Shown here: positions 45,501 to 58,976 of the stretch, piece by piece
Position numbering within the stretch: the stretch's first letter is position 1
Layout: each line of letters opens with the position of its first letter
Source: Metarhizium brunneum
Taxonomy: Eukaryota > Ascomycota > Sordariomycetes > Hypocreales > Clavicipitaceae
Direction of reading: 5' to 3'
DNA length: 64,000 nucleotides
NCBI RefSeq assembly: GCF_013426205.1
Contig: NC_089425.1
Location: forward strand, 1,116,001-1,180,000
The notes under the pieces: generated by a model
The model's input: only the letters and a program-made list of their open reading frames with translations
The model's database searches: none
What the model was told of the DNA's origin: nothing
Position numbers and translations under genes: made by a program

Positions 45501-46106
45501 TGCTCTCCATGTGCAACAGGGGGTGGGCGGCGAAGGTCGCAGATGTTGTCGCATTTGCAATTGGCCATCGAAATTCTCCGTAGGTTCGACAGGGTTGGTG
45601 GTTCCTCTCGTAAATCGTCTGTTTGTCGCCCAATGCTTCCGGTCCAGCCCTGATGGGACGAGGCTTGACTGCATTTCGAAATGACAAGGGAAGGGGAAGC
45701 AAAAGCAAGACGACAAACGAGGCCGCATCAACTCACCTTGTAGTATATCTTGCTTGAAGCATCTTTCTCCGCGAAAGTGACCGTCTTATGAAAGCTGGTC
45801 CCTTGCTTTTCGAGCTTCACCGATTTGGTCCATCCATCAAACGAACCGGTAACGAGAACGTCGGATACATCGCCAGTGGGATTTTCCCTGTATTGCGCGA
45901 GATTGTCTAGTTAGCCGCGTGATCATGTCGAATGACAAAATACTACAAGTTGCTGGAACAACGAATAGCTGGTGATTCATGGTCTTGCAGCCACCAGTCC
46001 AGCGTGGGCGGCGAAGCAATCGAGGCAGGCGCGTCCAACAAAGGCGGGGGAGGAAGGAGCTTCGCAGTCGTGATCGCACTTACCACTTGAAGGTATAGCT
46101 GCCCAT
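42563..46106 (-). CDS. CBM48 (AMPK glycogen-binding-like) protein with long disordered tail (3 exons)
   Basis: Model: complement(join(42563..44248,45737..45887,46084..46106)), 619 residues. A 23-bp first exon gives MGSYTFKW; exon 2 gives ENPTGDVSDVLVTGSFDGW..KIYYK; exon 3 continues FVVDNNWTINESYPHEADHEGNVNNFLTP. Together they are a complete AMPK1_CBM/CBM48 domain like that of yeast Crp1/Mdg1. The other ~530 residues are low-complexity Ala/Glu/Lys/Pro/Thr-rich, with a 27-residue unit repeated twice (VTNPTINSVGPGATT..) and a basic end (KSRLSVMFSKLKAKLK) that could bind membrane or nucleic acid. Intron 1 is 196 bp and intron 2 is 1488 bp, exceptional for a fungus. Ligand binding (alpha-glucan) is inferred from the domain; cellular role unknown. 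Confidence 0.85.
43431..43589 (-). repeat. 81-bp coding tandem repeat (two copies)
   Basis: Two adjacent copies differ at two positions over about 79 aligned bases and encode VTNPTINSVGPGATT(A/V)ALAGQVPLEP in the disordered tail of the CBM48 protein. The unit length is a multiple of three, so gain or loss keeps the frame. Confidence 0.85.
44249..45736 (-). other. 1488-bp intron of the CBM48 gene
   Basis: Bounded by GTGAGT at the donor and TTTAG at the acceptor; joining its flanks restores YYK-FVVDNNW, an unbroken CBM48 strand, so no exon is missing. It holds two opposed TACGGAGTA copies 84 bp apart (44964, 45048), a 14-bp perfect inverted repeat (45423-45436 with 45447-45460), and several motif-free frames such as 45174-45731. 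Confidence 0.75.
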
Positions 46107-48848
46107 GACGATTAAATCCAACAGGAAGAACAAGGATTTCTTTCAACAAATGATGAATTTACGACCAACGCCGAGCACACAACGAGCAGAAAAAGCAGTC
46201 GGACAATTTATTTCGCCTTTTGTTGGGAGGGTGTCACCTTTTAGCCAAGGTGTGTGCTATCTACGGCCGAACCAGTGGCAACCGAGGTGGCTGGAGTCAA
46301 GCGGTCTGCAAGCTATGCTCAACTATGTCTTTGTTGCGTGATTCCCTCATGATCCTTGACCATGCATCCCCGGTTCTAATAAGACACAGAGCGCTAACGC
46401 ATGTATTGATCGCTAAGCAAAATGAAATGAGGAAATGGATGCGGCAGTTGGTTGGAAATTCTTGCACCATGGCCACCTTCAACATGATGCGACGTGCATT
46501 TACAGCTCTCACAAGACACACAGGAGGGATTCGAGAGCACTGGCAAGGAGGGGCTGATGGGGGCCGATGAGGTCATCACAGGAACATGCAGGAAGCTCAG
46601 GCAGCTCTGAACCAGCCCAACAAGAAACTGAAGGTTGGGTTGGACAGCTCTTTCTTGCCACCCGCGGCGCTACCTACCACCGAAAGATGCCCGCAAGCCA
46701 CCACGATGATAGGATAGAAGGCTGACGGGAGCTCAAGGCGCTGAAAATCCTGTGTCTGATAAGGCCGTGGACATTCACATTGGTCCGCCTGCCGTCGAAA
46801 GGTCCACAAGCCCGGGGGTTCCATCGAAAAACGGTCAACCGGATGGGGCGATGACGATACAAGAAAAAAAAAGAGTCCATCTGGATTCTGTTGGATGCGC
46901 CGTGATCATGGTCTGTCTCCATACGGCTTTCAGGTGAAGGAAACCTCCCCTCCCCACGCCGGAACTCTGTCTCTTCTCATAAGTCACAGAGGACGCAGGG
47001 CTCAGCTCCGCAGAGCTTGCTTGAGCTTCTGAGACAGCTACCGCAGGCTGTCAAGTATCTAGGCACCTCGCAGGAAGTGGATTGCCCTGGTGGAGGCGAG
47101 ATGTTCCAATTTTTCCACATGCTTCAGCGAGCGTTAGAACGAGGCGTGTCTTGTCGGACTTGAGTTCCGCCGCGAGCGCTAGGCCTAGCACGGTTGCTGC
47201 CGTAAGCCCACAGCATCTGCTTTCGGTATTTACGGAAGCTTTTATTACTTGTGCTGGGCATTGAGGATTGAGGGGCAACATCTGCTTTATGTAAGCGCAG
47301 GACTCAGGATGCACATCAGTTGATGTCTTTCGACTTACCCTGATGACCAGCCCAGGCGTTAGCTAGACTACACACATACATGGTTGTGGACCCTAAGCAG
47401 AAGATGGCAACGTCCTCGTTTTTGTGCTGCTTCTTATGAAACATGAGCTTATCGCTGAAGATGAGGAGCTTGATCTCTGTCACTGTCTGAAGTCGAATGT
47501 AAGTCTACTTACCTCGTGTTATCTACAGCTATGTCATGCACTCGATGAGAGACAGTAGATTTGAAACTAACGGAATGGGCATGCTTCAAGCTCAATGCGT
47601 TGTCGTCTTAGGCTAAGATTTTGCCGTTCTTGGCCTTTGCAGACTTCGTTCCATCGAACCACTTCTGTTGAATCTTCTTACTGTTCTCATACGATCAAGT
47701 TCGCCCAGCATTTAACATGACAAACCACACAAATCGAATCTCCCACGACCATGTTCCGCGAGTCATCGATTCATCAACCGGCCCCGTAACAGCTGAAACG
47801 TCGCAGACCAAGACCAGGAGTGGGCTGCGTTTATTAGAAACGCCAAACTACAAACAGGTGGGGGTCATTAATCAACGGCATATTCCTTTGCTTACCCTGA
47901 CTTGTCTGTTACTTGTCAGAAGCTTCCGATGCAGCGACCTGCCGCATTCAAAGTCAGCTGTCCAACCTTGGCAGTGGACAATGTGGACAAAATTCATTTC
48001 CGCAGATGGAAGAGGCATGCGGGCGTGTCCCAAGGGAGAGTGTGGTATGGAAGCAATGGCTTGACGTAGCAGGTGTAGCCTGGGCTGACGTATGGCGTTG
48101 CGATTTATCCAAAGGCTAGGGCTTTTCAGGCTGCAAGATGGACAGTATGCATATCTGACAGTTATGGAAGTTGCTCAACTAATTATTTACGTATAGTACA
48201 CAAGACAAGAAGGGATGTGCTTCATCGCCTTGGGGGTTTCTGTCCCATGATACAACCTATGGATGCTTAAGTCTCTGGCGACGATTGTATGCAGCCTGCC
48301 CAGCTTGACTGTCTCTAGGAGCGCCGGACAAGGAGCGCCGCCTGGCTGGGCGCGCGTCAATAACAACATCCCAAGAGCAGCTTCCGCGTTTGGAAAGCGC
48401 AATCGTCAGGACTGCTACGTAAAAACAACGACCCAGCTTTTGGTTTGTATGGTGAGGCTCATGCCACACAACCGCATCTCCTTAGTCGCCTGCCGTAGTT
48501 GGCTACTCTAAAGACATGGATTGCACAATTGCCGTGGCTCTGGGTTCGTTGTCGTCGGCACAGAGCGGCAGATCGTCGTGCCCGTGTCGTTCTTCACCTT
48601 GGCGGTCTCGCCCCGATGGGCCGGATATTGCTCACCTTCTTGTCAGGGTGAAGGCATCCGTCAAGGTTACATATACTAAAGAAAGAATCCCATTCACCGA
48701 TTAGGCAGTAGCGGCCGCACGATGGCACTGGCCGGGCCTAGGGATTATCGGTTGGTGAAGTGACTTTGATAGAGTTGGTCATGATACAAGTCTCGCAGTT
48801 TATGGCCTTATAGCCGGTATCACGTACTCCACGGCGCTCGGTTTACTA

Positions 48849-48988
48849 ACGGGATATTCTCTAGTCGGGAACTTTTTCTTGCTTTGATCATGGGAGTAAG
48901 AATCCTCAACGTTCGTCGGCTTACGGGATATTCTCTAGTCGGGAACTTTTTCTTGTTTTGATCATGGGGGTAAGCATCCTCAACGTTG
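48849..48988. repeat. 74-bp tandem repeat, about 1.9 copies, in the subtilase promoter region
   Basis: The segment starting ACGGGATATTCTCTAGTCGG at 48849 recurs at 48923, with three mismatches over 66 shared bases. It ends 235 bp before the subtilase ATG. Close similarity suggests a recent duplication. Confidence 0.85.
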
Positions 48989-49092
48989 AAGAGGGAGCCT
49001 ACGTTGCACACCTTCCTAACTCTGCTTGGATGGCCCATTGAGGTCTATATGATGTATCGACGGTTGTAGATGTGAGCGTAGACAATGGTGAG

Positions 49093-49100
49093 TATATAAA
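49093..49100 (+). promoter_or_regulatory. Putative TATA box of the subtilase gene
   Basis: TATATAAA lies 131 bp before the ATG at 49224, a normal distance for a fungal gene with a ~100-nt leader. Confidence 0.45.
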
Positions 49101-49223
49101 GGACTCGAGTTTCTCATCATGATGGATTTGTAGGATCAAGCCAGCCCATCTTCATCCCGCCCATCCTAGTTCGTTCTCTTTGTCCAGCACGATCTGCCGA
49201 GCAGCTCAGTATATCACCTCACA

Positions 49224-50538
<1,315 letters not shown>

Positions 50539-51613
50539 AGGGGAGGGCAGCGATGTAGACGAACTTTTTTCTAAAAAAAGGGGGGGGGGTGAAATTAGGC
50601 TGGACAGGGATGCTGGCATATCTCTTACCGTGTTGTTGCCAAATTCTGGCTGTCTTTTTTTCAATTCTGGCCTTTGATAGACGGGCAACTTGCAATTTTC
50701 TTTGTAACTAACTGATTGTGTTTGTACATTTAAAATAGAGTCGTACTCACAGCGGAATATATGCTCGAAAGTACACTTTTCCAGGCAAAAGCTAGATCGC
50801 TTCTCCACATGACACCCTCTTGAACTACTATCCAATCTGCAATGCGTAGCTTAACGAGACTCCCGGGCTCATAAAAACCACAACTTACTATAAAAACTAT
50901 TCAAGGCCTTGTATCATTTCTTTCGATTCGTATCTCAGTCCAAGTACATGCTTGAACTGCAACCAACAAAGCACAGCTAATCGTCCACCAGGGGCATCAA
51001 CAGCCTCGTCACAACAGCTCATCCCTACGCAAAGATCAATTCCAACCAGACAGGCATTACAAGGAAAGAGAAGAAAATCCCCGACTGCCCATCTCGCAGA
51101 TGCCGAATCAAGAAGTCCGCCGAAACCTGCACATGAAGCGGAACCAAGGTATCCTTGGCGTCGGCGTAAAGCGCGGCAAGGCGTGGCCGGACCGGCCCGA
51201 GTACCTGGCCATTTCTCGCTGCACTAGAATACCAAGGACATTAGCGTGTTGATGGGCAGATATATCCTGCTGTACTTTGTAGACTGTTGGCTTTAAACCC
51301 GCAACGCCGGACTATGTATTCAGCCGCCGCAAGACAGTCTCAACGTTTCTGAATTGTCATCTCAAGATGGCTGCCCGGCGGAAAGGCTAGGACTAGACGG
51401 GTGAAGAAGGCCTTCATTACTCATCTTGCAAGTAGACTCCATGACAACTCCGATAATATTAAGAAAAGAGACCGCAATACAGAGTCTCCAAACAGTTCCT
51501 CCCATTCGTTATACATGAATTTTGCACGCAAGCAACTTGGTATAATACATGTACCCAACATGTCCAGACATCCTGTTTCTTCGGTCGCAGGATAATTCAT
51601 TCCTTGATAGCTA
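50539..51613. other. Shared 3' region of subtilase and regulator
   Basis: 1.07 kb between convergent stop codons; A- and G-runs at 50572-50589 lie in the subtilase 3' leader. No gene seen. Confidence 0.45.
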
Positions 51614-54494
51614 TCACGTCGCCATAAACCTGCCTCCCTCCTGCTTAAATAGCCAATCACTATTTGCGTCCACCATGAAATTCGTAATGTTGAACTCATT
51701 TGGCGCCATTTGAGCCTGCCCATTCTGTGCATCCATCGCAGTGTCCGGGCCCAGTGCCTGGGCACCGGCGAAATTCTCGCCGCCAAATGGCAGACGGGGG
51801 ACATTGAAAAAGTCAAACACGTCCAGGTACTCCAAATCGTTTGGTGCCGGTGTTTTAGCCGGCGCGACAGCGGGCTGTCGTGCTGTCGTGTCAGAACTGT
51901 GTTTCGGCTGTCGAGACATCAAAACGTCGAGGTCGAATGCCGTTCGTCGCATGTCTGCTAGGATTTTGACAGAGCTAGGTGTGATACCATCACCCTTCTG
52001 CTCACTGTCACGGTGCTCATCAAGCACTCGTTGAAGCAGTCCGCAGTATCTCGCCGCCACCGGCCAGTATCGTCCCATTTCTCGCAGGGTGTCAACAAAG
52101 AAGCTGATTTGCGGAGCCAGTTTATGCTCAACTGTAGATCCATGAACAAGCAAAAGCCTTGCTGAGACCCATATCGTAAATGCAAATGGTGGCCCCAGCT
52201 TGCTGAGAAGGCCGTTCTGGACCACAAACTCTCCCAAAGCCGCAATATTCTCTACAGCCCCGTGACATCTTTGCGAAGCACTGTACGACGGAGTAAATAT
52301 GGGCGATCGTGTTGTGGGGTATGCTGCTGACGAATGAAGTCGAATGACGGCAGTGTGATACGTGCCATGAAGCATCACCAGAATGCAATTCAAGTTCTTC
52401 TTGGGTGCTTGAAACAACTTGGACATGTTCCCAAACTCGGGGGGCAACCCAAACCTCCAGGTTGTCAGTAAGTTATCCAGCTCCTTGTAGCGCAGTTGCC
52501 ATTGCTCGACGTCTCCCAAGGCACTGATGTCTACAGGCTGCTTGAGGAACTTGTGTATCTTGGACAAGATGCCCAAAATCTCGATATAGTAGGCAAAGGG
52601 CCCAAGATTTTCTGGCTTGCAAATCTCCTGCGCGGATCCCTCGCCGTGATGTTCTCTAGCCTTGAACCACTTCGTGTCTACTCTCTGATTTCGCATCCAT
52701 AGGTCGTCACGGCAGGGCAGCGTTCGGTCGATTTCCTTGTCTGCCAACGCGAACTCGAAAGCAGTGGCGATGGTGGCGTATCTGTCAAGAAGATAAATCA
52801 TCCAGAAGAGTCGTCGTCGTGATTCGTCGTCGATAAAGTCCTTGGGTTCCGGAAGAATCATAGCCCGCAGGGTGTATATCGACGTGTAGCCTGGCGAGAC
52901 TGTGAATGAGTGGCTCTCAACCGCCAGTCCGAGCTGCACTACTGAGCGAGTGACGAGCGCCAAAATATTCCAACCAGGCGGACCATTGCTACTGCCGACC
53001 AGATCAAGTGCTACGATGACCAATGCCTGAAGCGATTTGACAGAGGTATTCTCCATGCCATATAGTAGCACACGTTCCTTGCACACTTTGTGGTAATGCT
53101 CCCGCCTTTCATCAGTGAGTCTAGGGTCTGTGGAGTAGCGCATCGTCGTGGCCACAATTGCATGTAGGAGTATTCTATCAGTCTCTTGCAGTGTCGACGG
53201 TCCAAACAGTGAGTCGAGAGTGGTTTTTCGGTGGAGTATTGGGCACCAAGTGTTGATGTGCTTGAAGTAGAGGTCGACAAGAGAATAGAGAAGGTCGTAG
53301 GGGGGCATGTCTTGATCCGGGGGAGTTGGTACCGCCGTTTGGCTCAGGGGGGCGGTCGGAGAGTGAATTGTAGGCTGGTTTTGATAGTAGGCCTGTCCTC
53401 CAGGCGTAGATGACTGAATTGGCGGTATCTGAGACCCTGCGGACAGGCGCCCCAGGGACCCTTGGTGGTGATATGTGTCAGGCATGCCTGGGTGTTGCGG
53501 TGCATTGAAGTCAACTGTTTGCGATGTCGGCGTAAAACTTGACGTCTTTGGGATGAACAAACTATTCTCTCCTCCTGGTGTAGTAATGGGTTCGGATGTT
53601 CTGTACATGTGAGATGAAGCATCCCTTGGCGTGCCGTGGTCACTTGGTATGCTGGGGTTGCTGTTTTGGATGCCACCAGTAGCATTGAGCTGTGGATTTG
53701 AAGCCAAGACGTGTTGAATAATCTCCGAGTGAGACTGCAAGACGGCTTCAAGCTTATCCATTCGATCTTGGAGCTCCTTACCAAAGCCAGCCCTTAGACC
53801 AGGCCGCCTCCGCTCCTTGTATTCGCATATTGCGCCATTTCGAGCGCACCATCCGCAAGACGGCTGTCCCCGGTCGCATTTTACCTGTTAAATTCCAGGG
53901 TCAATACATGTCTAAGGGCAGGATACGACGCAGCTTGCGGGGGAACAAAAATCACACGGCGTGATGATTTGTAGCTTTTGTTGATCCTTCCGAGTCAACG
54001 AACAGGGTCGGGCGCGTCTTGTGCGTCTTACTTTTCGCTGTTTGCATAGCTCACACCTTGGTATAACGAGGTCAGTTTTCGATTCCAGGGGCTGCTCATA
54101 GAGAGAGACAGGCATGTGAGGACATCAAGGCAAACAAGATGGCGATGGCAAAACGTTGTACTCGGTAGTGCAAGACACAATACAGACGTGAAAAGCAAGT
54201 GGCGAATCGGATGTGGAATGATGAGCCGACTCAACGGGGGGCCAAGGGGACAGCATGGACATGGCATAAAAAAAAGCAAAGATAGCCAAAGAAAGACCAA
54301 GATTGTACATACGAAACTGAGGTCGGGCGCTTGCGCTTCCCATTTTGGGTAGAGCCGTCGTTGTATTGCTCATCATCACTATGAGAGTCGCTGTCGGGCT
54401 CGGTTGGTTGATGTGGTATGACGGAGGTGGGACCAGAAGCCGGAACTGATGATGGTGATGGTCCCTTGGCGCCGACAGCTCCGTGCTGCATCAT
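51614..54494 (-). CDS. Zn(II)2Cys6 transcription factor, candidate rhamnose-pathway regulator (3 exons, one of 25 bp)
   Basis: Model: complement(join(51614..53884,54032..54056,54313..54494)), 825 residues. Exon 1 gives an acidic leader ending KRKRPTSV; the 25-bp exon 2 gives CELCKQRK, the first half of the zinc cluster; exon 3 resumes with VKCDRGQPSCGWC. The result is C62-x2-C65-x6-C72-x6-C79-x2-C82-x6-C89. A fungal_trans domain follows (LYSLVDLYFKHINTWCPILHR, RRRLFWMIYLLDRYATIATAFEFAL). It is a nuclear DNA-binding regulator. It is divergently arranged with L-rhamnonate dehydratase (1.7 kb between starts), the position held by the regulator in yeast and Aspergillus rhamnose gene sets (TRC1, RhaR). 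The regulatory link is inferred from position, not shown. The splice at 54057 uses AAG with a CTGAC branch 18 nt upstream. Confidence 0.83.
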
Positions 54495-56226
54495 GCTTTC
54501 TCGGCCAGCCGGGAAGGGCCCCTGGTGAGTCGATTCCGTGAAACACAATACCGGTCCTAGGGTCTGGTGTCCAGTCTACCGAGTATCGGGCCAAGATGAC
54601 TGCACGGGTTGTTGTTAAAGCGAGGCAGTGGGGAGCGAGATGTCAGAGTGAAACATTCGGGACAAAGGTGAGCGACAGGAGGAGGTGGTTTTGCATTATG
54701 CCGGCACTGAGGATTCTGCATTGGTCGAGACAGACTAGCTGTGCCATCTGTGGATCATCAGCTGCGAGCGAGGACAGGGTGGGTAAAGTGGCAGGCGAAC
54801 CGGCGCAGAGTCACGAGATTCCAATGGCGGCGTCTGAGTCCTCGAGTAGGGATGGCAGACGAAGACTAGTCGACTTTGTGTAGTCGGGCGAGGTGGAGGG
54901 GAAACCAGCCACAAGTAAGGTCTCGATAGGGTTTGATGGTGCCATGCTGCCGCAATCAAATTGATGGAGCATCTGGTGGGGAGACGGTGGAAAACAGGGC
55001 CCAGGAGCTTGTCCAAATCAGACCAGACATGAAGCACGGCAGAGCCTCGGCTATTCAATAACTGACAAGTGCCAGCAAGTAGAAGGAGCTACCCTGAGTC
55101 GCGGCAACCCTGGACGCGGCAACCCTAGACGTGGACGTGGCAGCATTTGTTGACATGGATGCATGTACATACATACATCCCGGTTTTTTCGGCAGATTGA
55201 GACACAATTTCATGATTGCTAGCGTACATCCGTTGTTATAACGGCGACCCTGACACCTCAAAAAGGACGTTCAAGGGTCCAAGGTCCAGTCAGCTTTGTG
55301 AACTGGGGACTGTGTCAACAACGAAACCTGACTGCATGACAACTGTCTTGGTTAAACTTGGTCATAATCCCCCCATCAATAGTCATCATATATTGCGACT
55401 ATTCTCTAGACCATGGCCACAGAGCTGTTGCCTCGGGCGGCTCGGCTTCTGGGAATAAACTGGCTCTGGCAATTATGGAGAATAGAAATAACTTTAAAAA
55501 AGTGAAATGTTTTTTTTTTTTTTAAAAAAAAAAAAACGGCGAATCCGGGCTCTGAGGCGGCTTGTAGGTACTACTTGGTTGGTGGTGGCAAGACAGACAG
55601 AAATACCCGTACATATACTTTGCAGCAACATGTCTGGCAATACTAAAGTCATGGCCATCTGATCTGGCTGGTCCCGGCACGGTGAGATGAACTCACTCTG
55701 TGCTGCCACCCCGTCGCACCCCAGCTTCCCCAGTGTGCGTCCCTCAACGACTTCACGTCTGGCTTGAGACATTCATTCCAGGGCTACTCAGTCGGCCTAG
55801 GACACTTTGGGCGTCGCGCGTCTGCAGCCATGACGCAGATGTGTTGGAAGAATGTGCCCCCATCTCGTCGTTCGCGCCATCGGGGCATTTATGGCCGAAG
55901 GGATAAACACTCTCCCATCAATCACATCGTCACTTGGCACTTTGCGACCCTTTGTCTAGCAGTCACTTCCCCCACAGACTGTCTGATCCTGCGACTTGTG
56001 CAGATTACACGATAATCACACGGGAATCGATTGGTCCTTCCTCGAGTTGAAGCCGATTCCGTTGCCGACCCCATTTGCCGGGGTTTGCAGACTGCGACTC
56101 ATGGGCACTGCAACTTGAACCAGCCCTGAGCCGTCGACGTATATCACAAGACTGCATCCTTTTCCTGTTTCAGAGAGGTTGAGACGGCTCCGATATTCAC
56201 TCTTCTCCAGTGCCCGTTTGACATTG
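54495..56226. other. 1.7 kb divergent region between regulator and rhamnonate dehydratase
   Basis: No gene seen. It contains a T14A13 run (55510-55536) able to form a hairpin, and an unrelated set of short frames. As the shared upstream region of the two genes it would be expected to carry the pathway's regulator binding sites, but none was identified. Confidence 0.45.
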
Positions 56227-57786
56227 ATGGCAGCCATGGCGTCGGCTGTTCGGGAGTTTCCTACCATCAAGGCCGTTCGATCCTATGTGATTAGCGGCGT
56301 TGGCTCAGGTACGAACATGATGACGGAGATGGAGGCAGACCTCAAGCACTAACATCAGACTGGCAGGCGGCGATTATCACAATGTCAAAGACGGCCACTG
56401 GTGAGTCTGCGCCCACATTCATGTTCAGCATGAATCATGGCAACAACTGACCGACTTGGTCCCTCACAGGCTGATTGATAGCGACATTTCCACCCCCTGC
56501 TCAATATGGGAGCAGTATCGAAAGTCTCGGACAAGCTGGGGAATCAATGTACTCGGATCATTCCTGGTCGAAATCGAAGCATCTGATGGGACTGTTGGGT
56601 TCGCAACGGGCTTTGGAGGCAAGTTGTTTGCCCGCGATGATGCCACCGAGATGTAAAAGGGACATGACCAGTGCTGACAGCTCTAGGCCCTCCTGGATGC
56701 TGGCTCATCCACCAACACTTTGAACGGTTCCTCATCGGTGCCGATCCTCGCAACACCAACCTGCTGTTTGAGCAAATGTACCGAGCGTCCATGTTCTATG
56801 GCCGCAAGGGCCTCCCCGTGGCCGTCATCTCCGTCATCGACCTCGCCATCTGGGACCTGCTGGGCAAGCTGAGGAACGAGCCGGTGTACAGGCTCATAGG
56901 CGGCGCCACAAGGGAACGCATCAACTTCTACTGCACCGGCCCTCAACCGACGGCCGCGCGGGACATGGGCTTCTGGGGCGCCAAGGTGCCCCTACCGCAC
57001 TGCCCCGAGGAGGGCCACGCTGGGCTCCGCAAGAACGTCGCGTTTCTCCGGAGGCACAGGGAATCCGTCGGCCCCGACTTCCCCATCATGGTGGACTGCT
57101 ACATGAGCCTCAACGTGTCGTACACGATCCAGCTCGTGGAAGCGTGCAAGGACCTCGACATCAACTGGTGGGAGGAGTGCCTGTCGCCAGACGACACGGA
57201 CGGCTTCCGGCAGATCAAGCGCGCGCACCCGGCAACCAAGTTCACCACGGGCGAGCACGAGTACTCGCGCTACGGGTTCCGCAAGCTCATCGAGTCCCGG
57301 GACCTGGACATGGTCCAACCGGACGTCATGTGGCTCGGCGGCATGACGGAACTGCTTCGGGTGGCCGCCATGGCCGCGGCGTACGACACGCCCGTCGTGC
57401 CGCACGCCAGCGGGCCCTACAGCTACCACTTTGTCATTTCGCAGCCCAACACGCCCTTCCAGGAGTACCTGGCCAATTCGCCGGACGGGAGGAGCGTGCT
57501 GCCTGTTTTCGGAGACTTGTTCGTCGACGAGCCGATTCCGACAAGGGGGTACCTGACGGCGGCGGACCTGGACAAGCCTGGCTTTGGACTGACCATTAAC
57601 CCGGCGGCGAGGGCAAAATTGATCCCGGCGAGGAACTTGCTTGCCCCGGCGCCCGTGGCCATGCCGGCGCCAGAAATGAATGGCGCTGCCAAGGAGGATG
57701 GGGATGTGAAGCACGCAAAAGTGAACGGGGTCGGTCACCATGATGATGATGAGCTGGTGGGCGGGATGGGCAAGTTGACGACTTGA
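56227..57786 (+). CDS. LRA3: L-rhamnonate dehydratase (enolase superfamily, LRA3-type; 4 exons)
   Basis: Model: join(56227..56308,56367..56400,56470..56618,56687..57786), 454 residues. It dehydrates L-rhamnonate to 2-keto-3-deoxy-L-rhamnonate, step three of the non-phosphorylated L-rhamnose pathway. The sequence follows rhamnonate dehydratases closely: GGDYHNVKDGHW near the start, INVLGSFLVEIEA, FYGRKGLPVAVISVIDLAIWDLL, and the Mg ligands D225 (MVDCYMS), E251/E252 (WWEECLSPDD), E278 (TTGEHE), then D301 (QPDVMW) and the general acid/base H328 (VVPHASG). A ~50-residue C-terminal extension rich in Ala, Pro and Gly is extra. The third intron (56619-56686) is GC..AG with GCAAGT; reading frame excludes a GT donor. 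A second in-frame ATG at 56236 has the better context. Confidence 0.9.
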
Positions 57787-58976
57787 TCTAGTACTGTGGC
57801 ATGAGGATGATGCACGCATTTTGCCAATTAGCATGCGCATTTTTTCACTTCAACGTTGCCCTGAAAAAAGAAAATACAGGGTTTTTTAACGGTCTACTAT
57901 AGTCAAATAATATTAGGGTTTTAATAGCCACGGAATAATGACCTCACGGTATCGCGAACGCAAGCCGTCTGCGTGTACTGTGCTGCCAACACGATAGTCT
58001 GGTGTGTGAGGATAATGCGTCGTGGTGAAGTCTGGTTTGCTTCCTGGGTCATTCATCCGGCACCGACATGTAAGAAAAAGCCTGGAGCTTTGGCACTCGA
58101 GTGTTCGTTGTCCTACCACCGTTGACAGACAAGGTGATCAATTGATGTGAACTCGCCCGCGTACCAACTGCGCAGCTGAATTCGGCTAATGAATCCCATG
58201 CCGGTCGTCGGTCCCGGGCCATGCAGCATTGAACCCTGCATACCGGGATGAGTGGACCATTAAAGATATACATATGTATGTATGTACCCACTCCCGCTCT
58301 GCACTCCCCCGAGCAGCATCGTGAGTTGAACGGTGGCCGTTTGCGCCCGCCAGTCCACCGTCTTGCCCATTGACGTCTTGCCCACGTGTGATGAAACGGT
58401 GAGAAATGGAGCGACGCGCAGGGCCTCGTGACCACGACACAGGGCTGCAGTTCACAGACGGGGCATCGTGGCAGCCCTGCGCGAACGAGCAGCCATCGAC
58501 TGTTTCTTTTTTTTTTTACATTGGTCGCCTGCCGGAGCCGGGCGGGCCGGCGGTTTGTTCGCTGGTCAATGGGCCGAGACCCAGAGTCCATGAGGGGGGC
58601 TTGTCGCGGGGAAAGGCAAAAATAGCCAGAAGACTGCCCAGAAATACGAAGCTGTCGACAGCTCGATGAATTTGTAAAAATTCAAGCGTCCTTGGCTCTT
58701 TGCTGATCGCAGCCCACCGTCGACGTCCAGCACTTGCCCTGACGCACACGCTCTGCCTGCCGCATCGCGCGTCTCCCTCGCCATCGGCGCCCGTGTATCG
58801 CCTACCCGAGGATTCCGGCGCGTGGATCGAGACGGCCTCGATTACATCTAGGTGCTAGCGTGGCCCTGGCCGCGGCGTACATTTGGCAATTTTTTCATCT
58901 TCCAAATCTCGACGAATCCGAGACCAACTACGAGTCGTCAAGTCATTGATTGATTACAAGCGCGCCCATCTACACG
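57787..58976. other. Intergenic region between the rhamnose genes
   Basis: 1.2 kb: 3' flank of the dehydratase and promoter of the dehydrogenase. ATGTATGTA-type microsatellite near 58270-58285. Other frames look like chance. Confidence 0.45.

Larger units (their letters stand above)
46107..49223. other. 3.1 kb divergent intergenic region
   Basis: Between the CBM48 and subtilase starts. A possible two-exon frame at 47717-48065 (intron about 47863-47922, ending CTTGTCAG) and a short minus-strand frame near 47330-47480 were examined; neither carries a domain, so neither is called. The 74-bp tandem repeat at 48849-48988 and a TATA box at 49093 belong to the subtilase promoter side. Confidence 0.4.

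Noticed and set aside
45174..45731. 185-codon minus frame
   Set aside because: Falls within the long CBM48 intron, starts at a donor-adjacent position and has no motif.
47330..47480. Minus-strand frame with a protein-like stretch (IKLLIFSDKLMF..)
   Set aside because: About 50 codons, no start and no family recognised; could be chance or a relic.
47717..48065. Possible two-exon small gene with a ~60-bp intron
   Set aside because: Splice signals are acceptable but the product has no domain or composition typical of genes; evidence too thin to call.
55510..55536. T14A13 hairpin as an intrinsic terminator
   Set aside because: Nuclear Pol II genes are not terminated this way; it is a simple-sequence tract in an intergenic region.
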